Assembly (NCBI RefSeq): GCF_000374845.1
Contig: NZ_KB895419.1
Location: 186,001 to 250,000 of the forward strand
Direction of reading: 5' to 3'
Length of the DNA: 64,000 nt
DNA from: Paenibacillus terrigena DSM 21567
GTDB taxonomy: Bacteria; Bacillota; Bacilli; Paenibacillales; Paenibacillaceae
In this document: in pieces, positions 1 to 8,185 of the stretch
Layout of the letters: every line of letters begins with the position of its first letter
Position numbering within the stretch: position 1 is the stretch's first letter
Position numbers and translations under genes: made by a program
The notes under the pieces: model-generated
Told to the model about the DNA's origin: nothing
The model's input: only the letters and a program-made list of their open reading frames with translations
Databases searched by the model: none

Positions 1-1
1 C

Positions 2-178
2 GGCATTTTACTGGCAGCGTTATATAATCCGCTCTGGATATCGGCAATTCTTACGCCTGTTGATTTTGCTTTTACTTCCATCTTGTTCTTGATGCTCGTC
101 TTCTGGAAGCTACCACCTTGGAGCGTGGTGATGACTGGAGCGATCGGTGGTACAGTCATTTCACTTCTGCTCATGTGA
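2..178 (+). CDS. chrA: Chromate transporter ChrA, C-terminal end (partial)
   Basis: Reading frame 2 is open from the window edge to a TGA at 176-178 and gives 58 residues of very hydrophobic protein. It matches the end of the CHR (chromate ion transporter) family as I remember it: a 'LLAALYNPLW' segment, a membrane helix, then 'WKLPPW' and a final Gly-rich hydrophobic helix. ChrA-family proteins are inner-membrane carriers that export chromate, although many Firmicute members have untested substrates. The start lies outside the window, so length and domain count cannot be judged. No U-tailed hairpin is obvious between its stop and the next gene. Confidence 0.7.
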   Translation, partial: GILLAALYNPLWISAILTPVDFAFTSILFLMLVFWKLPPWSVVMTGAIGGTVISLLLM

Positions 179-225
179 CATGTTGATCGTACCGGCGGCC
201 TGGCTCCCGGTGTTAGGAACAATCC

Positions 226-254
226 TTGACTAATCTTTGCATCAAGGTTATTGT
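226..254 (+). promoter_or_regulatory. Candidate sigma-A promoter of the Rrf2 gene
   Basis: TTGACT at 226-231 is followed after 17 bases by TATTGT at 249-254. Transcription would begin near 261, so the 13-bp operator at 266-278 would lie just downstream of the start, a position suited to repression. The -10 element is weak (four of six consensus bases). Confidence 0.45.
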
Positions 255-265
255 AGATAAATAAA

Positions 266-278
266 GTCTATAATTGAT
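266..278 (+). promoter_or_regulatory. Candidate Rrf2 operator, copy 1
   Basis: GTCTATAATTGAT lies between the candidate promoter and the ribosome binding site of the Rrf2 gene. Its exact reverse complement occurs at 712-724, just upstream of the next gene. Two identical 13-bp elements bracketing a regulator gene suggest autoregulation plus control of the downstream flavoprotein. Confidence 0.6.
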
Positions 279-290
279 TGAGGTGAGAAG

Positions 291-692
291 ATGAAGTTCT
301 CCAAAGCGACGAACTATGCCCTTCATACGATGCTTATCTTGGTTGCATTCGCACCGGATAAACCCATCGGCGTACAACAGCTTGCTGAAAGGCAGGGCGT
401 ATCTTCTACCTATCTGTCGAAAATCTTGACGAAGCTGGTAAAGGCCGGGTTAATTGAATCGGCTTCAGGGGCTAGCGGAGGCTATCGACTGAAAGCAAAG
501 AAAGAAGATATCTCGTTCTTGGACGTCATTCATGCGATTGAAGGTACGGCATCCTTGTTCCATTGCGGCCTTCATGATGATACGGAATGTGCGATTCAAA
601 GCGTGATGATATCTGCCGAAGAAGCGATGGAGCAGCAGCTTCGCAGCAAAAAAATCTTCGAGCTTGCCCAAGAAATAACGTTGTCTAAGTAA
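291..692 (+). CDS. Rrf2-family transcriptional regulator
   Basis: A 133-residue protein of normal Rrf2 length. It opens with the typical 'MKFSKATNYALHTM' and a winged helix-turn-helix (about residues 10-66) with recognition-helix motif 'SSTYLSKIL' and the wing 'SGGYRL'. Rrf2 proteins are dimeric repressors, several of which sense iron-sulfur status, cysteine metabolism, NO or redox state. Only two cysteines (C92 and C100, as HC...EC) are in the sensor region, so an Fe-S cluster held by three Cys is unlikely and a thiol or other signal is possible. The start is fixed by GAGGTGAG seven bases upstream. It is followed after a short gap by a flavoprotein whose promoter region repeats the same 13-bp element, so that gene is the probable target. 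The effector is unknown. Confidence 0.88.
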   Translation: MKFSKATNYALHTMLILVAFAPDKPIGVQQLAERQGVSSTYLSKILTKLVKAGLIESASGASGGYRLKAKKEDISFLDVIHAIEGTASLFHCGLHDDTECAIQSVMISAEEAMEQQLRSKKIFELAQEITLSK

Positions 693-711
693 GGCATCGT
701 TATTTTTTGGC

Positions 712-724
712 ATCAATTATAGAC
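712..724 (-). promoter_or_regulatory. Candidate Rrf2 operator, copy 2
   Basis: ATCAATTATAGAC is the exact inverted copy of the 13-bp element at 266-278. It lies in the 77-base gap between the Rrf2 gene and the flavoprotein gene. This placement supports a shared binding site, probably for the Rrf2 protein itself. Confidence 0.6.
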
Positions 725-769
725 ATAATATATCTTTGATATCTTTTATATTTGGGAGGGATGATTCTT

Positions 770-1672
770 ATGATGTACGATTGTGCTATTGTGGGCGGAG
801 GTCCAGCAGGGTTAAATGCAGCGTTGGTACTGGGAAGAGCTAGGCGGAGTGTAGCAGTAATAGATAATAATCAGCCAAGGAATCGCGTTACACATGCATC
901 TCATGGGTTTATTACGCGAGATAACGTCACACCTGCCGAGTTCAGGCGTATTGCCTACGAAGAGGTACTCCGTTATCCATCCGTACGGCATTGGCAAGTT
1001 GACGTAGCCCATATATCCAAGACAGAGCAGGGGTTCGAAATCAGTACCCAATCGGATGAAATCATCCAAGCAAGAAAGGTTATTTTGGCTACAGGGTTGA
1101 GGGAAGTCTTCCCTGACATTGAAGGTCTGCACGACTTTTATGGAACAAGCATATTTAATTGCCCATATTGTGATGGATGGGAGCTCCGAGATCAGCCACT
1201 TGTCATTGTGTCGGAAGAAGCTGGAATATTCCATACGGCTAAAATTCTGTATAACTGGAGTCAGGATTTGGTTGTCTGTACGAATGGACTTGAGATCTTA
1301 ACAAGAGAACAACAAGATATCCTGTCGTCCAAAGGACTTCACATCATGAATAAGCCAATCAAAGCTTTCACAGGTAAGAATCGTATGTTGGAAGAAGTAC
1401 ATTTTACTGATGGCACTTGGATCAAGCGGAGCGGAGGATTTATTACCCCTACCTTCGTACCTAAAGCTGCGTTTGGCGAACAGCTTGGCTATGAGACGAC
1501 AGCATACGGGGGGATTGTGACCGATCCAGCAGGTAGGAGCTCTGTTGCAGGTCTATACGCAGCAGGAGACGCGGCTTATGTAAGACCTTCTCAAGTTATC
1601 TATGCTGCAGCTGCAGGGAGCAAAGTTGCCATGACTGTCAACGCTGACCTGACAGATGAGGATTTTTTATAA
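770..1672 (+). CDS. NAD(P)/FAD-dependent oxidoreductase, thioredoxin-reductase-like
   Basis: A 300-residue class II pyridine nucleotide-disulfide oxidoreductase. The N-terminal FAD-binding GxGxxG-type motif reads 'IVGGGPAG' (residues 7-14), and a redox-active CPYC pair sits at C131-C134 within 'FNCPYCDGWE'. A second ATG motif ('ILATGLREVFP') and the C-terminal 'YAAGDAA' FAD loop are present. Proteins of this kind reduce thioredoxin, bacillithiol-type disulfides or small dithiols; the exact substrate cannot be told. An upstream TTG at 752 and ATG at 761 are in frame, but GGGAGGG at 754-760 makes the ATG at 770 the likely start. It follows an Rrf2 regulator gene and shares its operator sequence, so expression probably responds to redox or thiol stress. 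Confidence 0.85.
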   Translation: MMYDCAIVGGGPAGLNAALVLGRARRSVAVIDNNQPRNRVTHASHGFITRDNVTPAEFRRIAYEEVLRYPSVRHWQVDVAHISKTEQGFEISTQSDEIIQARKVILATGLREVFPDIEGLHDFYGTSIFNCPYCDGWELRDQPLVIVSEEAGIFHTAKILYNWSQDLVVCTNGLEILTREQQDILSSKGLHIMNKPIKAFTGKNRMLEEVHFTDGTWIKRSGGFITPTFVPKAAFGEQLGYETTAYGGIVTDPAGRSSVAGLYAAGDAAYVRPSQVIYAAAAGSKVAMTVNADLTDEDFL

Positions 1673-1861
1673 AAAATAAAGAATTACGGCGTGTGAAATA
1701 GATAATGAAAGAGCAAGATATAAGTAAGCGTTTTCTTGGTGTTAAAATCGCCCATTTTTTTGTTTGCAGCCATCTTTTTCGCGTTTTACAAGGTTATCAA
1801 TATGGCGTAATATTCAATGTTGGAAATGAACATTACAAGATAAATCATTACAATAAATTCT
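1673..1861. other. Intergenic region upstream of the riboswitch
   Basis: This AT-rich stretch should contain the kimA promoter, but I could not find a convincing -35/-10 pair. A 67-codon frame at 1705-1908 has no ribosome binding site, runs into the riboswitch and is not accepted as a gene. Confidence 0.4.
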
Positions 1862-2025
1862 CATATTCGCTGAGTTTTCCGTTAGGGAAAACGGGGGAAC
1901 CAACGTGATGGATATAAATGTATCATCACATGGGGTGAATCTGCAGTTATGCAGTAGGGTGACTCTCACCATCCGAATCCGACAGCTAACCTCGTAAGCG
2001 TTGATCGAGAGAGAGGATATGAATA
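1862..2025 (+). promoter_or_regulatory. c-di-AMP riboswitch (ydaO/yuaA class)
   Basis: The leader carries the recognisable conserved blocks of the ydaO class: 'CGCTGAG' near 1869, the 'GGGGGAACCAA' block after a GTTTTCC/GGGAAAAC hairpin, 'TGGGGTGAATC' near 1931, 'GTAGGGTGACTCT' and 'CCGACAGCTAACCTCGTAAGCG' blocks, and a closing 'GAGAGAGGA'. A P1 stem can be drawn from TATTC (1864-1868) to GAATA (2021-2025). Ligand binding by c-di-AMP normally favours the downstream terminator, switching the gene off. The downstream gene is KimA, a classical target of this riboswitch. Confidence 0.92.
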
Positions 2026-2044
2026 CTGTGATCGCGTCAATATG

Positions 2045-2075
2045 ACCACAGGGGTTCACACCTCTGTGGTTTTTT
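2045..2075 (+). terminator. Riboswitch-controlled intrinsic terminator
   Basis: ACCACAGGGG (2045-2054) pairs with CCTCTGTGGT (2061-2070), one G-U pair included, followed by a run of T to 2075. A competing hairpin is possible: CTGTG (2026-2030) with CACAG (2047-2051), enclosing GTCA/TGAC (2036-2039 and 2043-2046). It would consume the 5' arm of the terminator and could be the antiterminator; this part is inference. Confidence 0.88.
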
Positions 2076-2204
2076 ATTGTCAAAATGCGGAAATGACGGT
2101 TTGGAGGTTGATCTCTGACATGGATAAAACATTGCGATACTAGGCATTATAGCCACATATTCAGACAACAAGTTGTATTAACCAAAAGGGGAGCAATACT
2201 TACG

Positions 2205-4031
2205 ATGTTATCCATTTTAAAACGAGTATTAATTGGGAGACCACTCAAATCAACGGAATTGGGCGAACAAAAAATCAATAAAACGAAAGCATTAGCTATT
2301 CTGTCTTCAGATGCTTTATCCTCTGTCGCATACGGTCCAGAGCAGATTTTAATTGTTCTGATCACCATTAGCTCAGCTGCATTTTGGTATTCGATCCCCA
2401 TTGGAATAGGTGTCTTAATTCTATTAACCGCTCTAATTTTATCCTATCGTCAAATAATTTTTGCATATCCGCACGGTGGCGGGGCTTATGTCGTATCCAA
2501 GGAAAACCTTGGCATGTACCCTGGGTTGGTCGCGGGCGGTTCTCTATTAGTTGACTATATTCTTACGGTTGCCGTAAGTGTATCTGCGGGTACAGATGCC
2601 ATTACGTCCGCATTTCCAAGTCTGCATGAACATAACGTAGGGATTGCCATTCTATTTGTTGTGTTTATTACGATCTTAAATTTAAGGGGCGTAACGGAGT
2701 CAGCTTCTATCTTGGCTTATCCAGTGTATTTGTTCGTACTTGCTTTATTCATTTTATCGGGCGTGGGCATTTATAATATCCTGACAGGTCAAGTATCCCC
2801 TGATCTGCATGCCCCAATCGGGACACCGGTCGCAGGAATCAGTTTGTTCCTGCTCTTAAAAGCATTTGCATCAGGAAGTTCAGCCTTAACAGGCGTGGAG
2901 GCGATCTCGAACGCGATACCGAACTTCAAGGATCCTGCACCGAATAACGCAGCGAAGACGTTAATTGCAATGGGATCATTACTCGCGCTCTTATTTTCAG
3001 GGATCATCTTCTTAGCGTATTATTATGGAATTTCTCCTAAAGCAGAGGTTACGGTTGTATCACAGATCGCTGAGCAGACCTTCGGAAGGAACTTTATGTA
3101 TTTCTTCATCCAAGGAACGACGGCATTAATCTTGATCCTTGCGGCGAATACAGGGTATTCTGCCTTCCCATTGCTAGCGGTTAATCTAGCCAAAGATAAA
3201 TTCATCCCAAGAATGTTCACCATGCGTGGAGACCGATTGGGATATTCGAACGGTATTATTTTCTTAGCGGTCATGTCCATTATCTTAATTGTTGCATTCA
3301 AAGGGAAAACGGAACATCTCATTCCACTCTATGCCGTCGGGGTATTTATTCCATTTACACTGTCTCAGACTGGGATGTTGCTGAAGTGGCTCCGTGAGAA
3401 GCCGAAAGGCTGGGTTACCAAGTTTATTATTAACACGACCGGCGCTACGATTAGCTTAATCGTCACACTCGTGTTCTTCATCACCAAATTTACACAGGTG
3501 TGGTCCGTATTAATCTTCTTGCCGATAATTATTGCTATATTTCATCAAATTCGGAAGCACTACGATGCGGTGGGCGAGCAGCTTCGCATTACAGATTGTG
3601 AGCCTGCCCCACCAATTGAGGGAAATGTCATTATTCTTCCAGTCGCAGGGATTACACATGCGGTTGAGAACTCGCTGAATTACGCGAAGTCATTGTCACC
3701 TCACCAGATCATTGCGGTACACGTTCCTTTCGAACGAGAAGATGAATTGATTTTCGAGGAAAAGTGGAACAAATGGCAGCCTGACGTGAGACTTGTGACC
3801 TTGCATTCACCGTATCGAAGTATCATTAATCCATTAACGAAATTTATTGATACCGTTCAGCGGAAAGCCGGCGAATCCAACTATCAGGTGACGGTCATTA
3901 TCCCACAGTTTATTCCGAAGAAAGGTTGGCATAATATCTTGCATAACCAGTCGAGCTTGATGATTCGTGCACACTTACTGTTCCGTCGAAATGTGATAAT
4001 CACGACTGTACCGTATCATTTGAAGAAATAA
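2205..4031 (+). CDS. kimA: KimA-type high-affinity potassium importer
   Basis: A 608-residue APC-superfamily transporter, the usual length of KimA (formerly YdaO). The N-terminus 'LIGRPLKSTELGEQKINKTKALAILSSDALSSVAYG' region (only its parts are diagnostic) is typical of the family. It is followed by about twelve hydrophobic helices to residue ~450, then a soluble C-terminal domain of about 150 residues, which in KimA forms a cytosolic dimer that binds c-di-AMP. KimA is a proton-coupled K+ importer. In Firmicutes it is shut down by c-di-AMP at both RNA and protein level, and the riboswitch directly upstream fits this. AAGGGGAG lies about 12 bases before the ATG. A strong terminator follows, so the gene appears monocistronic. 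Confidence 0.93.
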   Translation: MLSILKRVLIGRPLKSTELGEQKINKTKALAILSSDALSSVAYGPEQILIVLITISSAAFWYSIPIGIGVLILLTALILSYRQIIFAYPHGGGAYVVSKENLGMYPGLVAGGSLLVDYILTVAVSVSAGTDAITSAFPSLHEHNVGIAILFVVFITILNLRGVTESASILAYPVYLFVLALFILSGVGIYNILTGQVSPDLHAPIGTPVAGISLFLLLKAFASGSSALTGVEAISNAIPNFKDPAPNNAAKTLIAMGSLLALLFSGIIFLAYYYGISPKAEVTVVSQIAEQTFGRNFMYFFIQGTTALILILAANTGYSAFPLLAVNLAKDKFIPRMFTMRGDRLGYSNGIIFLAVMSIILIVAFKGKTEHLIPLYAVGVFIPFTLSQTGMLLKWLREKPKGWVTKFIINTTGATISLIVTLVFFITKFTQVWSVLIFLPIIIAIFHQIRKHYDAVGEQLRITDCEPAPPIEGNVIILPVAGITHAVENSLNYAKSLSPHQIIAVHVPFEREDELIFEEKWNKWQPDVRLVTLHSPYRSIINPLTKFIDTVQRKAGESNYQVTVIIPQFIPKKGWHNILHNQSSLMIRAHLLFRRNVIITTVPYHLKK

Positions 4032-4044
4032 TTCATCGGTTGTC

Positions 4045-4075
4045 AACTGTCTCAATTCGTTGAGGCAGTTTTTTT
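4045..4075 (+). terminator. Intrinsic terminator after kimA
   Basis: AACTGTCTCAA (4045-4055), loop TTCG, TTGAGGCAGTT (4060-4070), then T to 4075. The stem is perfect except for one G-U pair. Confidence 0.9.
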
Positions 4076-4189
4076 GATTTAAAGATGAATGACGATCCCA
4101 TTATATTCCTTTACAGGAATATTCCGATCGTGATATATTATTAGTACATCAAATCATGAGTTTTATTTAGGAAGGAAGCGGGTTCATCG

Positions 4190-4531
4190 ATGAAAGCAAG
4201 CATATTCAGTGCCCTTGCCGAGCCGAACCGGTTTCAAATAGTCGAATTGCTGCAATCCAGTCCTCTTACTGTTGGAGAGATCAGTGAACGGTTAGGTATC
4301 CGGCAGCCTCAAGCCTCCAAGCATTTACGCGTACTTCTAGATGCCGGGATCGTTGATGTGATTGCAGACGCCAACCGTAGGATATATAAACTGCGCCAAG
4401 AACCTTTTCAAGAAATGGATGATTGGCTCATATCTTATAGACATTTGTGGGAGGACCGATTTGACCGGCTAGATGCGTATTTGCAAGTGCTGCAGAACAA
4501 CAAGAAGCCTCAATCCGATGAAGAATTATAA
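4190..4531 (+). CDS. ArsR-family winged-helix regulator
   Basis: A 113-residue protein with an ArsR/SmtB-type winged helix from the N-terminus: 'ALAEPNRFQIVELL' (helix 1), 'LTVGEISERLGIRQPQASKHLRVLLDAGIV' (helix-turn-helix) and a wing ending 'RRIYKLRQEPF'. It lacks the Cys-based metal site of ArsR proper, so it probably belongs to the metal-independent ArsR group often paired with SRPBCC/AHSA1 proteins. No such partner follows here: the next 316 bases carry no recognisable gene. AGGAAGGAAG lies upstream of the ATG. Its target and signal are unknown. Confidence 0.85.
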   Translation: MKASIFSALAEPNRFQIVELLQSSPLTVGEISERLGIRQPQASKHLRVLLDAGIVDVIADANRRIYKLRQEPFQEMDDWLISYRHLWEDRFDRLDAYLQVLQNNKKPQSDEEL

Positions 4532-4847
4532 TGCAACAGTTCGATTTCTGAGTCGGTGTGTAGAACGTAATTATGTCGTCAAAGCGTATGGCGCCATCAA
4601 AGGTGGCAATCAGACATTAGATCGATTGTCAGCGCACATGGCATCGCTCTAAGTTGAGCTAACTGTGATCACAGGATCGCTAGAAAAAATTTTAAATGAT
4701 GGAAATAATTCCAGAAGTTTTGTCGAAAGTATTGCCGAATGGCATGCTTTCCCCTATTTTAAATAATGTAGTGTTCAAGGCATGATCTTACGGAGGTTTC
4801 TCTTTAAGTTCATGCCTTTTTTCTAATTCAAGAAGAGGAGCTCGCGC
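4532..4847. other. Intergenic region before the yesN-type gene
   Basis: No gene is supported here. One frame stays open for about 35 codons after the ArsR stop, ending near 4652, but I recognise no family and see no ribosome binding site. It may be a remnant of a lost ArsR partner gene. The region ends in a hairpin at 4777-4822 and presumably carries the promoter for the two-component operon. Confidence 0.35.
4777..4822 (+). terminator. Terminator-like hairpin ahead of the response regulator
   Basis: AAGGCATGA (4777-4785) pairs perfectly with TCATGCCTT (4810-4818), with T continuing to 4822. The 24-base loop is long and contains an AGG-rich segment. The hairpin lies only 25 bases before the next ATG, so it could end an upstream transcript or act as an attenuator. 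Confidence 0.5.
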
Positions 4848-6449
4848 ATGTACAATTTGATACTAGTGGATGATGAAGAAGATGTTAGAGAGGGATTGAT
4901 GCAAGAGATCGACTGGGAATCGTACGGTTTCCAAGTGGTTGAGCGAGCGGAGAACGGGAAAGAAGCGATGGAACTGATCGAGAAGGTCATGCCAGATATT
5001 GTGGTGACGGATATCCATATGCCATTCATGAATGGTCTTCAGCTGGCTGAATGGGTTCGGAAGACGTATCCCTCGATCAAAATCATTATTCTGACCGGGT
5101 ATGATGAATTCGAATATGCTCAAAAAGCCATCAAGCTTCAGATCGATGAATATGTGCTGAAGCCGTTCTCCGCCTCTGATCTGATGGAAGCCCTCCTAAA
5201 AGTGAAGCGGCAGATGGATAAAGAATTGTTCGATATGCAGAACCTGAATGCTCTACGAGAGAAGTATCACAAGAGTCTGCCTGTATTGCAAAGCGTATTC
5301 CTGTCTTCCTTGATCACACGTTCTTTATCGGAAATGGAGATTCACGAGAAGTGTGCACAGTATGATCTTCACCTCTTGGGAAGCTGCTATATGGTATCGG
5401 TCATTCAAATCGATAACCATCGCTTGGAGCAGGGGGATGCTTATCTCTTGCAATTCGCGATGCTGAATATTGCGGATGAGATCGTGCAGAATCACTGCCA
5501 TGGGCATGTGTTCATCCATCACAATCATGTCGTAATCTTATCGATGCTAGATCATGATCACAATGATTGCCTCAGCGAAGTTACAATCGGGGTGCTGGAA
5601 GAGATCCGATTGAACGTGCATAAGTTTCTGAAATTAACGGTGACGATCGGTGTTGGTTCGATTCAGAGCAGTTTATCAGAACTGCATGAGTCTTATCAAG
5701 GCGCCCTACAAGCGCTCAATTATCGACTGCTTCTGGGGAATGATCGCGTGATCTGGATCCAAGACGTTGAGAACAAGCGGCATAATCCGCTTATTTTTGA
5801 TGAGATGAAAGAACAAGCACTCATTCGGTGTATTAAAGTAGGGATGGCAGATGAAGCGCAGGAAATGATCCAACTGCTATTTCATGTCGTGGAAGATGCT
5901 AGAATCTCGATACAAGATTTTCAGATCTATTGTATAGAAATCTTAATGGCCATCATTCGTGTCGCTAAAGATATGGCGGTTGAGCTCGAGACATTGTTCG
6001 GCAGCTCTCAATTACCGATTGCTGAGATCTACAAGTGCAATAATGTACTTGAAGCTAGGCAATGGATCACGGATATATGCCTGCAATTAATGGATCATAT
6101 CGCTGTGGGTCGCCAGACCAGCTACAAAAATCTCGTAGATGAAGCGAAAGCGTATATCAAGCAACATTTTGCTGAGAGCGACATGTCGATCCAGCGAATT
6201 TGCCAGCATCTCCATATTAGCGCGGGGTACTTCAGTAGTATTTTCAAGAAAGAAGTCAAAACCACATTCGTTAATTATCTGCTGGACCTACGGATGGAAG
6301 CGGCGAAGGAACTGCTGCGCACGACAGATTTGAAAGCGTTTGAAATTGCGGAGCGTGTAGGGTATAGCGACCCGAATTATTTCAGCTTCTGCTTCCGCAA
6401 GAAATTCGGCATGTCACCAAAAGATTATCGAAATGGTGCCCGATCATGA
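4848..6449 (+). CDS. YesN-type response regulator with AraC DNA-binding domain
   Basis: A 533-residue response regulator. The receiver domain (about residues 1-120) contains the acidic pair in 'ILVDDEED', the phospho-acceptor D55 in 'VVTDIHMP' and the 'LKPF' lysine. The C-terminal ~100 residues are an AraC helix-turn-helix domain ending 'ISAGYFSSIFKKE...VGYSDPNYFSFCFRKKFGMSPKDYR'. The middle ~300 residues form the linker usual for this subfamily. YesN-type regulators pair with a YesM-type sensor kinase, whose gene overlaps this stop codon by four bases. A sugar-binding lipoprotein and an mgl-type ABC transporter follow, so the likely role is activating sugar uptake genes. An RBS (AAGAGGAG) precedes the ATG. 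Confidence 0.92.
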   Translation: MYNLILVDDEEDVREGLMQEIDWESYGFQVVERAENGKEAMELIEKVMPDIVVTDIHMPFMNGLQLAEWVRKTYPSIKIIILTGYDEFEYAQKAIKLQIDEYVLKPFSASDLMEALLKVKRQMDKELFDMQNLNALREKYHKSLPVLQSVFLSSLITRSLSEMEIHEKCAQYDLHLLGSCYMVSVIQIDNHRLEQGDAYLLQFAMLNIADEIVQNHCHGHVFIHHNHVVILSMLDHDHNDCLSEVTIGVLEEIRLNVHKFLKLTVTIGVGSIQSSLSELHESYQGALQALNYRLLLGNDRVIWIQDVENKRHNPLIFDEMKEQALIRCIKVGMADEAQEMIQLLFHVVEDARISIQDFQIYCIEILMAIIRVAKDMAVELETLFGSSQLPIAEIYKCNNVLEARQWITDICLQLMDHIAVGRQTSYKNLVDEAKAYIKQHFAESDMSIQRICQHLHISAGYFSSIFKKEVKTTFVNYLLDLRMEAAKELLRTTDLKAFEIAERVGYSDPNYFSFCFRKKFGMSPKDYRNGARS

Positions 6450-8185
6450 AGCACTTCAAGCGGATTCAATTCATTATTGCGTTTTCTTTCATCCTGATTA
6501 CGGTCGTCACCGTCTTGATTGTCAGCTTCATGCTATATAATAAATTTTCGAATACGGCCGAAGACAATGCGGATTTAAATATGGGTCAGGTCGTCGAACA
6601 GGTGAAATACAATCTGGAGATGTATGTCAAGAATATGACCAGTATATTCGATGTGGTTGAAGAGACGATTAACCGAAGCCCTTCATATTCGAGCTCCATT
6701 CTCGAAGAGCAATTGAACTCGATCATGAAGACGCGAGAAGATTTGATATCCATCGCTGTGTTCACTAAGAATGGAGATCTTGTGGTGAATATTCCGAAGA
6801 TGGAAATGCGGCCCTATACGTTACTGCAGCGTCAGAGCTGGTTCAATGCGGCTCTCGAAACGCCGGATCAATTATCTGTGTCTTCTCCCCACATTCAGAA
6901 CCTATTCAAGACATCCTACAAATGGGCTGTCTCACTTAGTAAACAAACAACTTACCATCGGGATGGACTTGCCAGTAAAGGCGTATTGGTCGTAGACATG
7001 AATTTCAAGACAATTGATGAGCTTAGCAGACAAGTGGTATTCGGGAAGCGAGGATATGTCTATATCATTGATTCCTACGGGAATATCGTCTATCACCCGC
7101 AGCAGCAGCTTATTCATGCTGGACTAAAATATGAGGATTTGGAGCGCGTACTTACCTATTCGTACGGAAGTTACCAAGATGAATTGAATGGGGAGCAGCG
7201 AATGATCACGATCAAGTCCGTGAACCCCATTGGTTGGAAGGTGATTGGGGTCGCTTATAAAGACGAACTGCTCACGACGAAATCGGAGCTGAACACATTC
7301 CTCCTTTGGTTCTTGATCGTTGTTATTATTTTTGTTCTGTTATTAGCGATATTCGTCTCCGCGCGGATTTCATCACCGATTCAGCGATTAGCCAGATCCG
7401 TCAAGATGATGGGTGAAGGCCACCTGAATACACCGATACCTGTATCCGGGATATATGAGGTCGAACAGCTCTCCAGACGGTATCATGTCATGCTCCAGCA
7501 GATCCGGCATCTGATGGATCAAATCATCGTGGAGCAGGAAGCGAAGCGGAAGAGTGAACTCGATGTGCTGCAAGCGCAGATCAATCCGCATTTTCTCTAC
7601 AATACGCTCAATTCTGTCATTCGGCTGGTGGAGAAGGGACAAAGTAGCGAGGCGGTCACGGCCATTACTTCGTTATCCCGATTTTTTCGCATTAGTCTAA
7701 GCAAGGGGAAGAACTTCATTTCCGTTCAAGAAGAGCTGGAGCATATCCGGCATTATCTCATTATTCAGACCATCCGGTATAAGAATAAGTTTCACTATAC
7801 GATTGAGGCTGAGGATGAGGTACTGCATTTTCTCACGATGAAGCTGATCCTTCAACCGATTGTCGAGAATGCGATCGTGCATGGCATAGAACTGATGGCT
7901 GATAGAGGGATGATTCGAATTTCGGCGAAAGTAGATGCTGGCAAGCTTCTATTTGAAATTGCGGATAATGGACTCGGCATGTCGCGCGATGCGCTGGACC
8001 AATTATTGAAGAATACGCCTAATAGTGCGCAAGGTTCAGGTGTGGGTGTGCGAAATGTCAATCAACGGATTCAACTTCACTATGGTCCAGATTACGGAAT
8101 CCAGTTCGAGAGTGAGATAGAAGAAGGGACAACCGTACGGATCTATCTTCCAGTGGAAATAGCGCAGAAAGAGGGTGAAGTATGA
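6446..8185 (+). CDS. YesM-type sensor histidine kinase
   Basis: A 579-residue membrane sensor kinase. It has an N-terminal transmembrane helix (about residues 10-30), an extracellular dCache-like sensor region (about 35-275), a second helix ('FLLWFLIVVIIFVLLLAIF'), a HAMP domain starting 'ARISSPIQRLARSV', and a His-kinase dimerisation motif of the LytS/YesM kind, 'AQINPHFLYNTLNS', with the phospho-His. The ATPase domain has an N box ('PIVENAIVHGIE'), 'DNGLGM' and 'GVGVRNVNQRI'. It overlaps the response regulator gene by four bases (ATGA) and the following lipoprotein gene by four bases, which indicates tight translational coupling. Signal input may come through that sugar-binding lipoprotein, as in known three-component sugar sensors; this is inference. 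Confidence 0.92.
   Translation: MKHFKRIQFIIAFSFILITVVTVLIVSFMLYNKFSNTAEDNADLNMGQVVEQVKYNLEMYVKNMTSIFDVVEETINRSPSYSSSILEEQLNSIMKTREDLISIAVFTKNGDLVVNIPKMEMRPYTLLQRQSWFNAALETPDQLSVSSPHIQNLFKTSYKWAVSLSKQTTYHRDGLASKGVLVVDMNFKTIDELSRQVVFGKRGYVYIIDSYGNIVYHPQQQLIHAGLKYEDLERVLTYSYGSYQDELNGEQRMITIKSVNPIGWKVIGVAYKDELLTTKSELNTFLLWFLIVVIIFVLLLAIFVSARISSPIQRLARSVKMMGEGHLNTPIPVSGIYEVEQLSRRYHVMLQQIRHLMDQIIVEQEAKRKSELDVLQAQINPHFLYNTLNSVIRLVEKGQSSEAVTAITSLSRFFRISLSKGKNFISVQEELEHIRHYLIIQTIRYKNKFHYTIEAEDEVLHFLTMKLILQPIVENAIVHGIELMADRGMIRISAKVDAGKLLFEIADNGLGMSRDALDQLLKNTPNSAQGSGVGVRNVNQRIQLHYGPDYGIQFESEIEEGTTVRIYLPVEIAQKEGEV

Noticed and set aside
1705-1908. 67-codon frame upstream of kimA
   Set aside because: It overlaps the c-di-AMP riboswitch, has no Shine-Dalgarno sequence and does not resemble any protein.
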